Positions 1 through 6,358 of a DNA stretch of 12,546 nt are shown in pieces. Source of the stretch: SZUA-451 sp034721895. GTDB taxonomy: Bacteria > Campylobacterota > Campylobacteria > Campylobacterales > Sulfurovaceae. Numbering within the stretch: the stretch's first letter is position 1; every line of letters begins with the position of its first letter. The stretch lies in assembly GCA_034721895.1 (NCBI GenBank), contig JAYEND010000117.1, forward strand, positions 1 to 12,546, read 5' to 3'. The position numbers were made by a program, and so were the translations under genes. The notes below the pieces were generated by a model, which saw only the letters and a list, made by a program, of their open reading frames with translations, was not told the DNA's origin and made no database searches.

Positions 1-60
1 TGTCTGAATCAGGGGGGATGCCAAGAGGACATCTCCATTGGATCGCTGAACGATAATTAG
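1..60 (+). CDS. Possible C-terminal end of a rightward gene (partial, unidentified)
   Basis: Reading from base 1 gives 19 open codons ending at TAG (58-60): CLNQGGCQEDISIGSLNDN. The composition and codon choice (GAC, ATC, TCC, GGA) look like a real protein tail, and the stop lies 4 bases from the stop of the convergent membrane-protein gene. The stretch is too short to identify a family. The alternative is the start of a leftward gene at ATG 38 or ATG 32, but neither has a recognisable ribosome binding site and the encoded peptide is less protein-like. Low confidence. Confidence 0.3.
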   Translation, partial: CLNQGGCQEDISIGSLNDN

Positions 61-64
61 AATT

Positions 65-1279
65 CTAGTGATCTGTTTCATCAAAAGGCCTGTAGAGAAA
101 AGAACTGAAGTATATAAAGAGCATCGTCGTCAAATGCCCAAGCAGATAAGAGTCACCCAGCATGATAATGAGAAAGAGAACCGCAAGAGCCATGCCAGCC
201 TTCTGCTGCAAAATATCCTGACTCTTCAGGGCAAACCGTATCTGGAAATAGAAAATTGCCACAAGAGCCAATATACCCAAAATACCAAACTGTACTGTTT
301 CCAAAATATACATATTGTGCGGTTGTGTCGTTGTAAATGCCTCGGGACTGTTTCGTTTATTGACGACTTCGTAACTCTGTTTAAAATCTCCTGTGCCCAC
401 GCCTATCAATGGATTTTCTTTGATAATTTCAAAAGAGTTGATAGCGAAATTGACGCGCAGGCCGATACTTGAGTTTTTCTGCTTTTCAAATTCACGGATA
501 TCGTGCCGGATCAATTCCGCCCTCTCCTGGAAAACAGGACTGAACGAATAGGCCATGACCAAAATAGCGATGATGGCTGTGCTTGCGTAGAGCATACTTT
601 TAAAATTGAAATGATAGCGTTGAAAAAAAAGAAGAGTCAGCATCACCATGTATCCTATCTGTCCCGTTCTTCCGATTGTGATAAACATATTGATACTCAT
701 TCCAAGAAAAAAGAGGGCAAAAAATACTTTCTTTTCTCTGCTCAATGTTTGATCAAACAGTATATAGTATCCGGTCAGGTAGACGGCAAATGCCAAAAAA
801 GGATTATAAGAGAGATGGCTGATAAAAGGCGTAGGATTTTCAACTGTTGCTTTGAGAAAAGGAGGAATGATCTCAAACCAGACCAGATAAGAGAACAGGA
901 CCGAAATACCCATTGCAATTAAAAAAGCTGAGATATAGTAACGGATATCTTCTCTCTTCACCAGCGTCATCATGATGGGCAGCAACAATAACGCCCACTC
1001 TTTTTTGATCATATGCAAACCCCAGGAGATATCCTCCGTCCACAGCATGCCTATAAAGTGCAGCAGATAAAAAAACAGTACTGCCTGCACAACCCTGGAG
1101 TGCTTGACCAATCTCCACGTATCACCGAAAGAATGTCTAAAAAGCCATAGCAGAACGATCAATCCTGCAAAAATATTATTTACAGCTACAGAGAGCGGCA
1201 GCGTAAAACCAAAGAGCATCATCAGCCATGAACCTATCCTGCCACTGCTATATGAGACTTTGGGGAAAAGCTTAGTCAT
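65..1279 (-). CDS. O-antigen ligase-like / Wzy_C-domain polytopic membrane protein
   Basis: 404-residue inner-membrane protein, probably an O-antigen ligase (WaaL-like) or a related Wzy_C glycan ligase/polymerase that joins a lipid-linked glycan to the lipid A-core acceptor on the periplasmic face. Many hydrophobic segments are visible (about residues 19-46, 65-80, 94-106, 115-140, 158-177, 185-201, 208-219, 231-247, 329-347, 362-394). The family signature is an Arg-Gly motif (IGRTGQ, 202-207) and, after a loop at about 248-325, a conserved His in QPHNMYILE (319-327) leading into a helix with Gly. The frame is open further upstream, but only into lpxL. I place the start at ATG 1279, which overlaps the end of lpxL by 8 bases and implies translational coupling. 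This is the last gene of the waaC-lpxL operon, which supports an LPS/LOS role. Ligase and polymerase cannot be told apart by sequence here. Confidence 0.8.
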   Translation of the reverse strand: MTKLFPKVSYSSGRIGSWLMMLFGFTLPLSVAVNNIFAGLIVLLWLFRHSFGDTWRLVKHSRVVQAVLFFYLLHFIGMLWTEDISWGLHMIKKEWALLLLPIMMTLVKREDIRYYISAFLIAMGISVLFSYLVWFEIIPPFLKATVENPTPFISHLSYNPFLAFAVYLTGYYILFDQTLSREKKVFFALFFLGMSINMFITIGRTGQIGYMVMLTLLFFQRYHFNFKSMLYASTAIIAILVMAYSFSPVFQERAELIRHDIREFEKQKNSSIGLRVNFAINSFEIIKENPLIGVGTGDFKQSYEVVNKRNSPEAFTTTQPHNMYILETVQFGILGILALVAIFYFQIRFALKSQDILQQKAGMALAVLFLIIMLGDSYLLGHLTTMLFIYFSSFLYRPFDETDH

Positions 1280-2168
1280 GATAATACGCTTCAAACTGGT
1301 TTTTCCACCGTTGATGCAGCCAAAACCACTCTTCAGGTTTTTTTCTGATGACTTCTTCGGTAATCCTGGCCTGTTTCTGCACCGACTCCAGGATATCTTT
1401 CTCTTTATTGTCACTCTTTTCTGTGATAATAGGCTCATAAAATGTCATTGTATAATGCTGGTGGTCTTCTGTTGTAATAAATACCGGGATGATCAAGGCA
1501 TCAAAGCGTTTTCCCAAAATTGCAGCTGAGGGCGTATGCCTGACCGGTTTTCCAAAAAAGTCAACCAGTATCCCCTCTTTTTCGCTGGTGTTTTGGTCTA
1601 CAAGAAGTCCAAGCATTCTCCCCTCTTTGAGCACATTGATCATCTGTTTCATCGCCCCTTTCTTATCTACCAATTCGACATCAAACTGCTCTCTGTTCTG
1701 TCTCAATACAACATCCATCACATCCGAGTCCAGTTTCCTTCCTATGATCGTAAGCGGACCGAACCTGGCAGCAATCGAAAGTGCAACCAACTCCCAGTTG
1801 CCATAGTGCGCCGTCGTCAGGATCACCTTTTTTCCCTTCTCCAAAGCATCCGTCAGAACAGATTCATTGACAAAGGTGATTTTTTGCAGCAGTTCTTCTC
1901 TGGATATACCCTGATTTTTGACAAAATCTACCAACGATAGTGCCAGATTAAAATAGCATGCTTTGATAATTTTCTCTTTCTCTTCATCCGACAATTTATC
2001 GCCATAAGCCAGATCCAGATTGACCCTTGCAATTCTTCGATGTTTCTTGTCAATACGATAAATAAGGGAGGAGAATCCCTTCATGAGCAAGTACATTACA
2101 CGATTTGGAACGATCCAAATCAAAAATTTAAGCGTATTAAAGAGGGAGAGATAAAGCATATCTTTCAT
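1272..2168 (-). CDS. lpxL: Lipid A late acyltransferase (HtrB/LpxL family)
   Basis: 298 residues, normal for the LpxL/LpxM (lysophospholipid acyltransferase) family. The enzyme transfers a secondary acyl chain from acyl-ACP to Kdo2-lipid IVA at the inner face of the cytoplasmic membrane. The catalytic HX4E motif is HYGNWE at 121-126 (His121, Glu126). Other family blocks are the DQN at 191-193 with the following VDFFGKPVRHTPSAA (202-216), and the C-terminal WFWLHQRWK (281-289). An N-terminal hydrophobic anchor lies at about 5-36. The start ATG (2168) overlaps the waaC stop in an ATGA arrangement and has an AAGGA ribosome binding site 9 bases upstream, so the first Met is preferred over Met4. 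waaC and htrB are also neighbours at the LOS locus of Campylobacter jejuni. Acyl-chain length and position cannot be read from the sequence. Confidence 0.93.
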   Translation of the reverse strand: MKDMLYLSLFNTLKFLIWIVPNRVMYLLMKGFSSLIYRIDKKHRRIARVNLDLAYGDKLSDEEKEKIIKACYFNLALSLVDFVKNQGISREELLQKITFVNESVLTDALEKGKKVILTTAHYGNWELVALSIAARFGPLTIIGRKLDSDVMDVVLRQNREQFDVELVDKKGAMKQMINVLKEGRMLGLLVDQNTSEKEGILVDFFGKPVRHTPSAAILGKRFDALIIPVFITTEDHQHYTMTFYEPIITEKSDNKEKDILESVQKQARITEEVIRKKPEEWFWLHQRWKNQFEAYYHD

Positions 2169-3160
2169 TGGAGTAATTCCTTGGCTAAACCCACAATCTC
2201 ATTAAAATCAATCTCATGAATACAGAAATCTGTTTTATTGAGTCTCGCAGGATCAATTGTTTTTCCACAATCAACTACTTTATTGATCTCTGTTTCCAGT
2301 GTATTTCTTCCACTGGGTGTCGGTCCGAATATCATAATACTCGGACGATTCATCGCCCATGCAAAATGGGTTGGACCACTGTCACCGCCAATCACCAGAT
2401 CGGCTGAAGAGATCAGGGCTTTCAACTCATTGAGATTCAACTGTGGCAATACTCTTGCCTTACTGTGTTCTGCAACATATTGAGCATACTCCTTTTCATC
2501 ACTGCTGCCCCATACCAGAAGATGATTCCCCTCCATGACATTGATAATCTCTGCAAATTTCTCTTTCGGATAGATTTTACTCTCCCAGCTTGAACCTAAA
2601 ATATGGATGATATTCTTCTGGTCCTCTATCAGAAAAGAAGCTGTTTTGCTCCTATCCTTCTCTGCAAAAAAGAGAAAACTCTCTTTCTTTTTCAGTAAAT
2701 TTCTACCAAAATTCAAACCCAGAGCTGATCCGATCAAATCCATATTCCGATAAATGACATTCTCTTCATAGGGAACAGAGTACGATTTTTGATAGAAAGA
2801 AGCAGCAGCCTTTTCACGAATGGAGTCTTTATCAAACCCGGCGCTAAGTCCAAGTATACGGGAAACCAGAGCCGACTTGATCAAGCCCTGGGCATCAATG
2901 ACAATATCATAATTCTTTGCAGCATAGTGTTTCAATCTCCTGATCTCTGAAAAAATCTGAAACTTATCTTTTTTGATCGCTTTAAGATTGACTGGGAGTA
3001 TCGTCTCAATATGGGGATTGTGCTCTAAAACACCCACAAATCCCTGCTCCACGATCCAGTCAATTTGACTTTCGGGAAGATGCCGTTTGATAAACTGCAA
3101 AGCTGCCATTGCATGAACAATGTCACCCAATGCCGAAAGCTTTACAATCGCAATCTTCAC
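2165..3160 (-). CDS. waaC: LPS heptosyltransferase I
   Basis: 331-residue GT9-family glycosyltransferase that adds the first L-glycero-D-manno-heptose, from the ADP-sugar, to Kdo2-lipid A at the cytoplasmic side of the inner membrane. The N-terminal Rossmann domain begins KIAIVKLSALGDIVHA, with Asp13 at the position of the E. coli WaaC catalytic Asp. The C-terminal nucleotide-sugar domain carries SSWESKIYP (190-198), then GGDSGPTH (258-265) and MIFGPTPSGRN (276-286). Two GTG codons are possible starts (3169 and 3160). I choose 3160 because AAGAGGTG (plus-strand 3167-3174) lies 6 bases upstream and because the protein then aligns with the usual family N-terminus. It is the first gene of a leftward operon, and its stop overlaps the lpxL start by 4 bases. 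WaaF (heptosyltransferase II) is the nearest alternative; the neighbour lpxL and the KLSALGDIVH start favour WaaC. Confidence 0.9.
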   Translation of the reverse strand: MKIAIVKLSALGDIVHAMAALQFIKRHLPESQIDWIVEQGFVGVLEHNPHIETILPVNLKAIKKDKFQIFSEIRRLKHYAAKNYDIVIDAQGLIKSALVSRILGLSAGFDKDSIREKAAASFYQKSYSVPYEENVIYRNMDLIGSALGLNFGRNLLKKKESFLFFAEKDRSKTASFLIEDQKNIIHILGSSWESKIYPKEKFAEIINVMEGNHLLVWGSSDEKEYAQYVAEHSKARVLPQLNLNELKALISSADLVIGGDSGPTHFAWAMNRPSIMIFGPTPSGRNTLETEINKVVDCGKTIDPARLNKTDFCIHEIDFNEIVGLAKELLQ

Positions 3161-3166
3161 CCTGAA

Positions 3167-3174
3167 CACCTCTT
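3167..3174 (-). promoter_or_regulatory. Ribosome binding site that decides the waaC start
   Basis: The minus strand reads AAGAGGTG, a 7-of-8 match to AGGAGGTG, with 6 bases before the GTG at 3160. The upstream GTG at 3169 lies inside this site and so cannot use it. Confidence 0.7.
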
Positions 3175-3188
3175 CTTTTTGTTATAAT
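3175..3188 (+). promoter_or_regulatory. Promoter of the PolB-like exonuclease gene
   Basis: A pyrimidine/T-rich run leads into GTTATAAT, with a perfect TATAAT at 3183-3188. The same arrangement (T-run, G, one base, TATAAT) recurs before hisH. The expected transcript start is near 3195, about 33 bases before the ATG. Confidence 0.65.
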
Positions 3189-3192
3189 TCTA
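3187..3192 (-). promoter_or_regulatory. Candidate -10 box of the waaC operon
   Basis: The minus strand has TAGAAT (5 of 6 to TATAAT), about 27 bases upstream of the waaC GTG, which would give a leader of roughly 20 bases. No convincing -35 box is seen, which is common in Campylobacterota. It overlaps the rightward -10 box by 2 bases. Confidence 0.4.
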
Positions 3193-3227
3193 TCTAAATA
3201 CTCTAAAGACACCCTCAAAGGCATACT

Positions 3228-4013
3228 ATGATCTGTATTTTCGACTGTGAAACAATCCCCGACTATAGCCTGATCCAAAAGACATTTGATGTCAAAGGAC
3301 TGAGCGAATATGAGGCTATCATCAAAGCACAAAATGAGTATCAGGAGTCTCACAAAACAACCTTTCTTCCCCTCGCTTACCACCGTGTCGTAGCACTTTC
3401 TGCCGTCATAGCTGATGAGTTCGGAAACTTCATCAAGGTTGGGGACTTTGGGAACGAAAGCGATGATGAGGAAGAGATCATCCATCATTTCTTTAGTTTC
3501 ATCGAAGAAAAAAATCCCAAGCTGGTCTCTTTCAACGGACGGGGATTCGATATGCCGATGCTCCTGATACGGGCGATGAAATACAATCTCTCTTTCCCCG
3601 CCTATTTCGATCAGAGCAACCCCCGGCTCAATAAAAGCAAATGGGAAAACTATCGTCAAAGATACGCTGAACACTTTCACACTGATCTACTTGACTCTCT
3701 GGGCAGTTTCGGTGCCGTCCGAAACCTTAAACTCGACACACTTTGCACCATGGCAGGCATCCCCGGAAAATACGATGTTTCGGGAGACCAGGTTTTTGAA
3801 CTCTTTTATCAGGGAGAGATCGACAAGATCAGGGAATACTGCCAATCCGATGTCCTCAACACCTACTGGCTCTATCTCAAATATGAACTCCTCAAAGGCA
3901 CATTGACTATCGAGGACTATTACCGTTTCCTGCAGACGATGCAGGAGAAATTGCCGGAGCTGGGATATCACGAAGTCTTTACGAAAGCGATTGATGAAGA
4001 GCTTAAACAGTAA
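3228..4013 (+). CDS. Predicted 3'-5' exonuclease, PolB-like DEDDy family
   Basis: 261-residue protein of the 'predicted 3'-5' exonuclease related to the exonuclease domain of PolB' family (RNase H-like fold, DEDDy). Exo I is FDCE (5-8; Asp6, Glu8). Exo II is SFNGRGFDMP (101-110; Asp108). Exo III is YCQSD (204-208; Tyr204, Asp208). Family-typical blocks HTDLLD (151-156) and the LDTLCTMAGIPGK region (169-181) lie between them. All catalytic residues are present, so it should be active on single-stranded or mispaired 3' DNA ends with two metal ions. No polymerase domain is attached. The start ATG has AAAGG 6 bases upstream (3217-3221). It has its own promoter and terminator and so appears to be a single-gene unit between the LPS and histidine operons. 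Its physiological role is unknown to me. Confidence 0.85.
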   Translation: MICIFDCETIPDYSLIQKTFDVKGLSEYEAIIKAQNEYQESHKTTFLPLAYHRVVALSAVIADEFGNFIKVGDFGNESDDEEEIIHHFFSFIEEKNPKLVSFNGRGFDMPMLLIRAMKYNLSFPAYFDQSNPRLNKSKWENYRQRYAEHFHTDLLDSLGSFGAVRNLKLDTLCTMAGIPGKYDVSGDQVFELFYQGEIDKIREYCQSDVLNTYWLYLKYELLKGTLTIEDYYRFLQTMQEKLPELGYHEVFTKAIDEELKQ

Positions 4014-4022
4014 GCTTTTTTT
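4000..4022 (+). terminator. Intrinsic terminator of the exonuclease gene
   Basis: AGCTTA (4000-4005), loop AACAG, TAAGCT (4011-4016), then six more T. Up to three weaker flanking pairs can extend the stem. The 3' arm contains the gene's own TAA stop codon (4011-4013). Confidence 0.6.
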
Positions 4023-4030
4023 GCTATAAT
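4016..4030 (+). promoter_or_regulatory. Promoter of the hisH-hisA-prmA-ftsH-pssA operon
   Basis: A T-run followed by GCTATAAT, with a perfect TATAAT at 4025-4030, is the same layout as the promoter at 3175-3188. The T-run is shared with the preceding terminator. The predicted start near 4037 gives a leader of about 92 bases that contains a heptamer repeat tract. Confidence 0.65.
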
Positions 4031-4074
4031 CACACTAATTTCAAACTCCAAGGGTCACAAATTCAAATGAAAAC

Positions 4075-4109
4075 CTCTTTACTGCTCACTGTTTACTGTT
4101 CACTGCTCA
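4075..4109 (+). repeat. Heptamer tandem repeat tract 1 (5 units, before hisH)
   Basis: Five consecutive 7-base units of the form CTSYTYA: CTCTTTA, CTGCTCA, CTGTTTA, CTGTTCA, CTGCTCA. The tract is 35 bases long and lies in the hisH leader, 20 bases before its start codon. It is related, in inverse orientation, to the tract inside hisH. Confidence 0.7.
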
Positions 4110-4128
4110 CTTTTGCGGGAGTTTTATC

Positions 4129-4758
4129 GTGATCGGTATCGTCGACTACAATATGGGGAATCTCGCCTCAGTCATCAATGCCTTTGCCAAAGTAGGAGCA
4201 GATGCCCGTGTCGAGAGTGATCCGGAGAAGCTTCAGGAGTATGACAAGTTGATACTCCCCGGTGTCGGTGCCTTCGGGGATGCGATGGAGCATTTGGCAG
4301 AGAGAGGCATGGATGAAACCGTCAAACACTTTGCTGCCAGCGGCAAACCGCTGTTGGGGATCTGCCTTGGGATGCAGCTGCTTTTTGAGAGCAGTGAAGA
4401 ATTTGGCAACCACAAAGGACTGGAATTGATCCCCGGAAAAGTCATTGCCTTTGATGAGAGCAAATTTGACCATCCTCTGAAAGTGCCGCATATGGGGTGG
4501 AACGAATTGTTCCAGGTGAAGAGTGAAGAGCAAAGAGTGGAGAGTGAATTGTTTGATAGCTTACCTGATGAATTTTACCTCTACTTTGTACACTCATTTC
4601 ATGCAGTGTGTGATGATAAATACACCATTGGGAAAACACATTATGGTTATGAGTTTGCAAGTGCTGTTCAAAATGGAAATATTTACGGCATTCAACCCCA
4701 CCCGGAAAAAAGCCACAATAATGGGCTTAAAATCATAGAAAATTTTACAAAATTATAA
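4129..4758 (+). CDS. hisH: Imidazole glycerol phosphate synthase, glutaminase subunit HisH
   Basis: 209-residue class I glutamine amidotransferase. It hydrolyses glutamine and passes ammonia to HisF, which makes imidazole glycerol phosphate and AICAR in histidine synthesis. The catalytic triad is Cys79 in GICLGMQ (77-83), with His191 and Glu193 in QPHPEKS (189-195). PGVGAF (44-49) and the MGWNELF block (122-128) are also family-typical. The start is GTG 4129 with GGGAG at 4117-4121, 7 bases upstream, and it gives the standard N-terminus IGIVDYNMGN. It is odd in having about 7 extra residues (within 130-140, VKSEEQRVESE) between MGWN and the following LF...YFVHS block; these are encoded exactly by a tandem heptamer tract. 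hisA follows; the partner hisF is not in the window. Confidence 0.95.
   Translation: MIGIVDYNMGNLASVINAFAKVGADARVESDPEKLQEYDKLILPGVGAFGDAMEHLAERGMDETVKHFAASGKPLLGICLGMQLLFESSEEFGNHKGLELIPGKVIAFDESKFDHPLKVPHMGWNELFQVKSEEQRVESELFDSLPDEFYLYFVHSFHAVCDDKYTIGKTHYGYEFASAVQNGNIYGIQPHPEKSHNNGLKIIENFTKL
4516..4550 (+). repeat. Heptamer tandem repeat tract 2 (5 units, in frame inside hisH)
   Basis: Five consecutive units: GTGAAGA, GTGAAGA, GCAAAGA, GTGGAGA, GTGAATT. The tract begins exactly at codon 130 of hisH. The reverse complement resembles the units before hisH and hisA (TCTTCAC versus TGYTCAC and TTCACTR). Confidence 0.75.
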
Positions 4759-4783
4759 AACGGAGCAATAATGACCAACATCA

Positions 4784-4797
4784 TTCACTATTCACTG
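4784..4797 (+). repeat. Heptamer repeat remnant (2 units, before hisA)
   Basis: TTCACTA followed by TTCACTG, then a partial CACTCC, in the 59-base gap between hisH and hisA. It has the same unit type and orientation as the tract before hisH. It is short, so taken alone it could be chance. Confidence 0.4.
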
Positions 4798-4817
4798 CAC
4801 TCCATCAGGAGTGACCG

Positions 4818-5531
4818 ATGATTATATTACCCGCGATCGACCTTAAAGACGGCAAAGCCGTACGCCTGAGCAAAGGCATCATGGAATCGGCAAAAATCTA
4901 CTCTGATGAACCCTGGCAGGTAGCCAAACGCTTTGAAGAACTTGGGTCTGAATGGCTTCATTTAGTTGACCTCAACGGTGCCTTTGCGGGAGAACCCCAA
5001 AACCTGGAGCAGATCAGAAAGATCAGGGAATACTGCAACCTCAAGATGGAGCTTGGTGGCGGAATTCGTGATGAAGAGACGATCAAAATGTATCTCGATC
5101 TCGGTGTCGATCGACTGATCCTGGGTTCTGTCGCAGTCAAAGATCCGGAGTTTGTCAAAGCCATGGCAGCCAAATACCCTATCGTAGTGGGTATCGATGC
5201 CATTGATGGGATGGTCGCCGTCGAAGGCTGGGCAGAAGTAAGTGAAATGAAAGCGGCCGATCTGGCAAAAGCCTTTGCCGATGCAGGTGTTGAGGCAATC
5301 ATTTGTACTGATGTCGGACGGGATGGGATGCTCAGTGGTGTCAATATCGATTTTACCCTCGATATTGCCAAAGCCAGCGGGCTGAACACCATCGCAAGCG
5401 GCGGGCTGAAAGATATCGATGATATCAAAAACCTGATCGATGCCGGCGCTTACGGTACCATCGTTGGAAAAGCTTTCTATGAAGGAACTCTGGATCTTGA
5501 AGACGCCTTTAAGCTGGCAAAAGGAACCTGA
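4818..5531 (+). CDS. hisA: Phosphoribosylformimino-5-aminoimidazole carboxamide ribotide isomerase HisA
   Basis: 237-residue TIM-barrel enzyme that isomerises ProFAR to PRFAR, the step before the HisH-HisF synthase. The N-terminal IILPAIDLKDGKAVRL carries the catalytic Asp8. The second-half Asp127 lies in VVGIDAIDG (123-131). Phosphate-binding and barrel motifs include LGGGIRD (79-85), ILGSVAV (101-107), CTDVGRDGMLSG (163-174), ASGGL (193-197) and TIVGKAFYEG (214-223). The TDVGRDGM form marks HisA rather than its paralogue HisF. The start ATG has AGGAG (4807-4811) 6 bases upstream. Its stop overlaps the prmA start by one base (TGATG), so the genes are translationally coupled. The 59-base gap from hisH holds a heptamer-repeat remnant and a 16-codon ORF that runs into the hisA start. 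Confidence 0.96.
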   Translation: MIILPAIDLKDGKAVRLSKGIMESAKIYSDEPWQVAKRFEELGSEWLHLVDLNGAFAGEPQNLEQIRKIREYCNLKMELGGGIRDEETIKMYLDLGVDRLILGSVAVKDPEFVKAMAAKYPIVVGIDAIDGMVAVEGWAEVSEMKAADLAKAFADAGVEAIICTDVGRDGMLSGVNIDFTLDIAKASGLNTIASGGLKDIDDIKNLIDAGAYGTIVGKAFYEGTLDLEDAFKLAKGT

Positions 5532-6358
5532 TGCAAGAATCTTATCAGGAACTCACTCTTTCCCTGGACAAACAGTATACTGATTTCATCGCCGATTTTG
5601 TTGCCAATATCTTTGGTGACACACTTGAGATTGGCAGAGATACGATTGTTGTCCGAAGCGAGAACGACTTGGGCTATGTCAAGGATGCGGTAGAGTCATT
5701 GATCGCTACTCTTGACAACAGGATCATTATCAACTTCAAACTCGAAGAGAAAAAAAATGTCGACTGGATCAAACAGTATCAAAATTCCGTCAAACCGATC
5801 GAAGCCGGCAAGTTTTATATTCACCCAAGCTGGTTCGAATCCAAGCCTAAGAAGATCAATATCAATATAGATCCGGCTCTGGCATTTGGCTCTGGCCATC
5901 ATGCTACCACATACAGCTGTCTGGAAGCGATCGAAGAGACAATTAAAGGCAGAGAACATGTCCTCGATGTGGGATGCGGCAGCGGCATACTCGGGCTGGC
6001 CTGCTCCAAACTGGGGGCTGAGGTGGAACTCTGCGATACTGATCCTCTTTCGGTTAAAAGCTGCCGGGAGAATTTTAAACTCAACCATGAGAACTATCAT
6101 AAACTCTGGGAAGGTTCAGTTGACAAAGCAGAAGGATGTTATGATGTTGTCATTGCCAATATCATAACCGATGTACTTCGATTTATTGCCCAGGACTTAA
6201 AGAAAGCAACTAAATTGGGAGGAACTTTGATACTTTCAGGAATTTTAGATACAAAAGAGCCGCTGGTTCTCCCCTCGTTCTCAGATTTGACGCTGATTGG
6301 GAAAAAACAGAAAGATGAATGGATCACATTGATCTATAAAAAGGAAACGGATGAATAA
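5531..6358 (+). CDS. prmA: Ribosomal protein L11 methyltransferase
   Basis: 275-residue SAM-dependent methyltransferase that trimethylates ribosomal protein L11. The N-terminal substrate-recognition domain (about 1-60) is followed by a linker with DWIKQYQNSVKPIEAGKFYI (78-97). The DPALAFGSGHHATT block (114-127) is diagnostic of PrmA. The class I SAM fold starts with VLDVGCGSGILGLA (144-157), an acidic residue follows at the end of the next strand (CDTD, 168-171), and VIANI (207-211) is the catalytic-loop motif. AAGGA at 5521-5525 lies 5 bases before the ATG. prmA close to ftsH is, as I recall, also found in Campylobacter, so the pairing is likely lineage-conserved. PrmA is dispensable in E. 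coli. Confidence 0.95.
   Translation: MQESYQELTLSLDKQYTDFIADFVANIFGDTLEIGRDTIVVRSENDLGYVKDAVESLIATLDNRIIINFKLEEKKNVDWIKQYQNSVKPIEAGKFYIHPSWFESKPKKININIDPALAFGSGHHATTYSCLEAIEETIKGREHVLDVGCGSGILGLACSKLGAEVELCDTDPLSVKSCRENFKLNHENYHKLWEGSVDKAEGCYDVVIANIITDVLRFIAQDLKKATKLGGTLILSGILDTKEPLVLPSFSDLTLIGKKQKDEWITLIYKKETDE

Noticed and set aside
58..67. 10-bp palindrome TAGAATTCTA at the left edge as a protein-binding site
   Set aside because: It is explained by two convergent TAG stop codons around AATT, and ten bases is too short to claim more.
3123..3680. 185-codon leftward ORF opposite the exonuclease gene, and other long antisense ORFs (e.g. 10269-10772, 4958-5428)
   Set aside because: These are shadows of well-supported genes in other frames, without RBS, family motifs or plausible composition.
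4067..4132. 21-codon ORF before hisH (MKTSLLLTVYCSLLTFAGVLS), signal-peptide-like and overlapping the hisH start
   Set aside because: It is mostly the translation of the heptamer tract and has no clear ribosome binding site. Its hydrophobic look follows from CTG/CTC/TTT-rich repeat units.
4771..4821. 16-codon ORF before hisA with GGAG upstream, overlapping the hisA start
   Set aside because: It has a usable RBS and could couple hisA translation, but it crosses the heptamer remnant, has no amino-acid bias (two His only) and is too short to support. hisA has its own good RBS.
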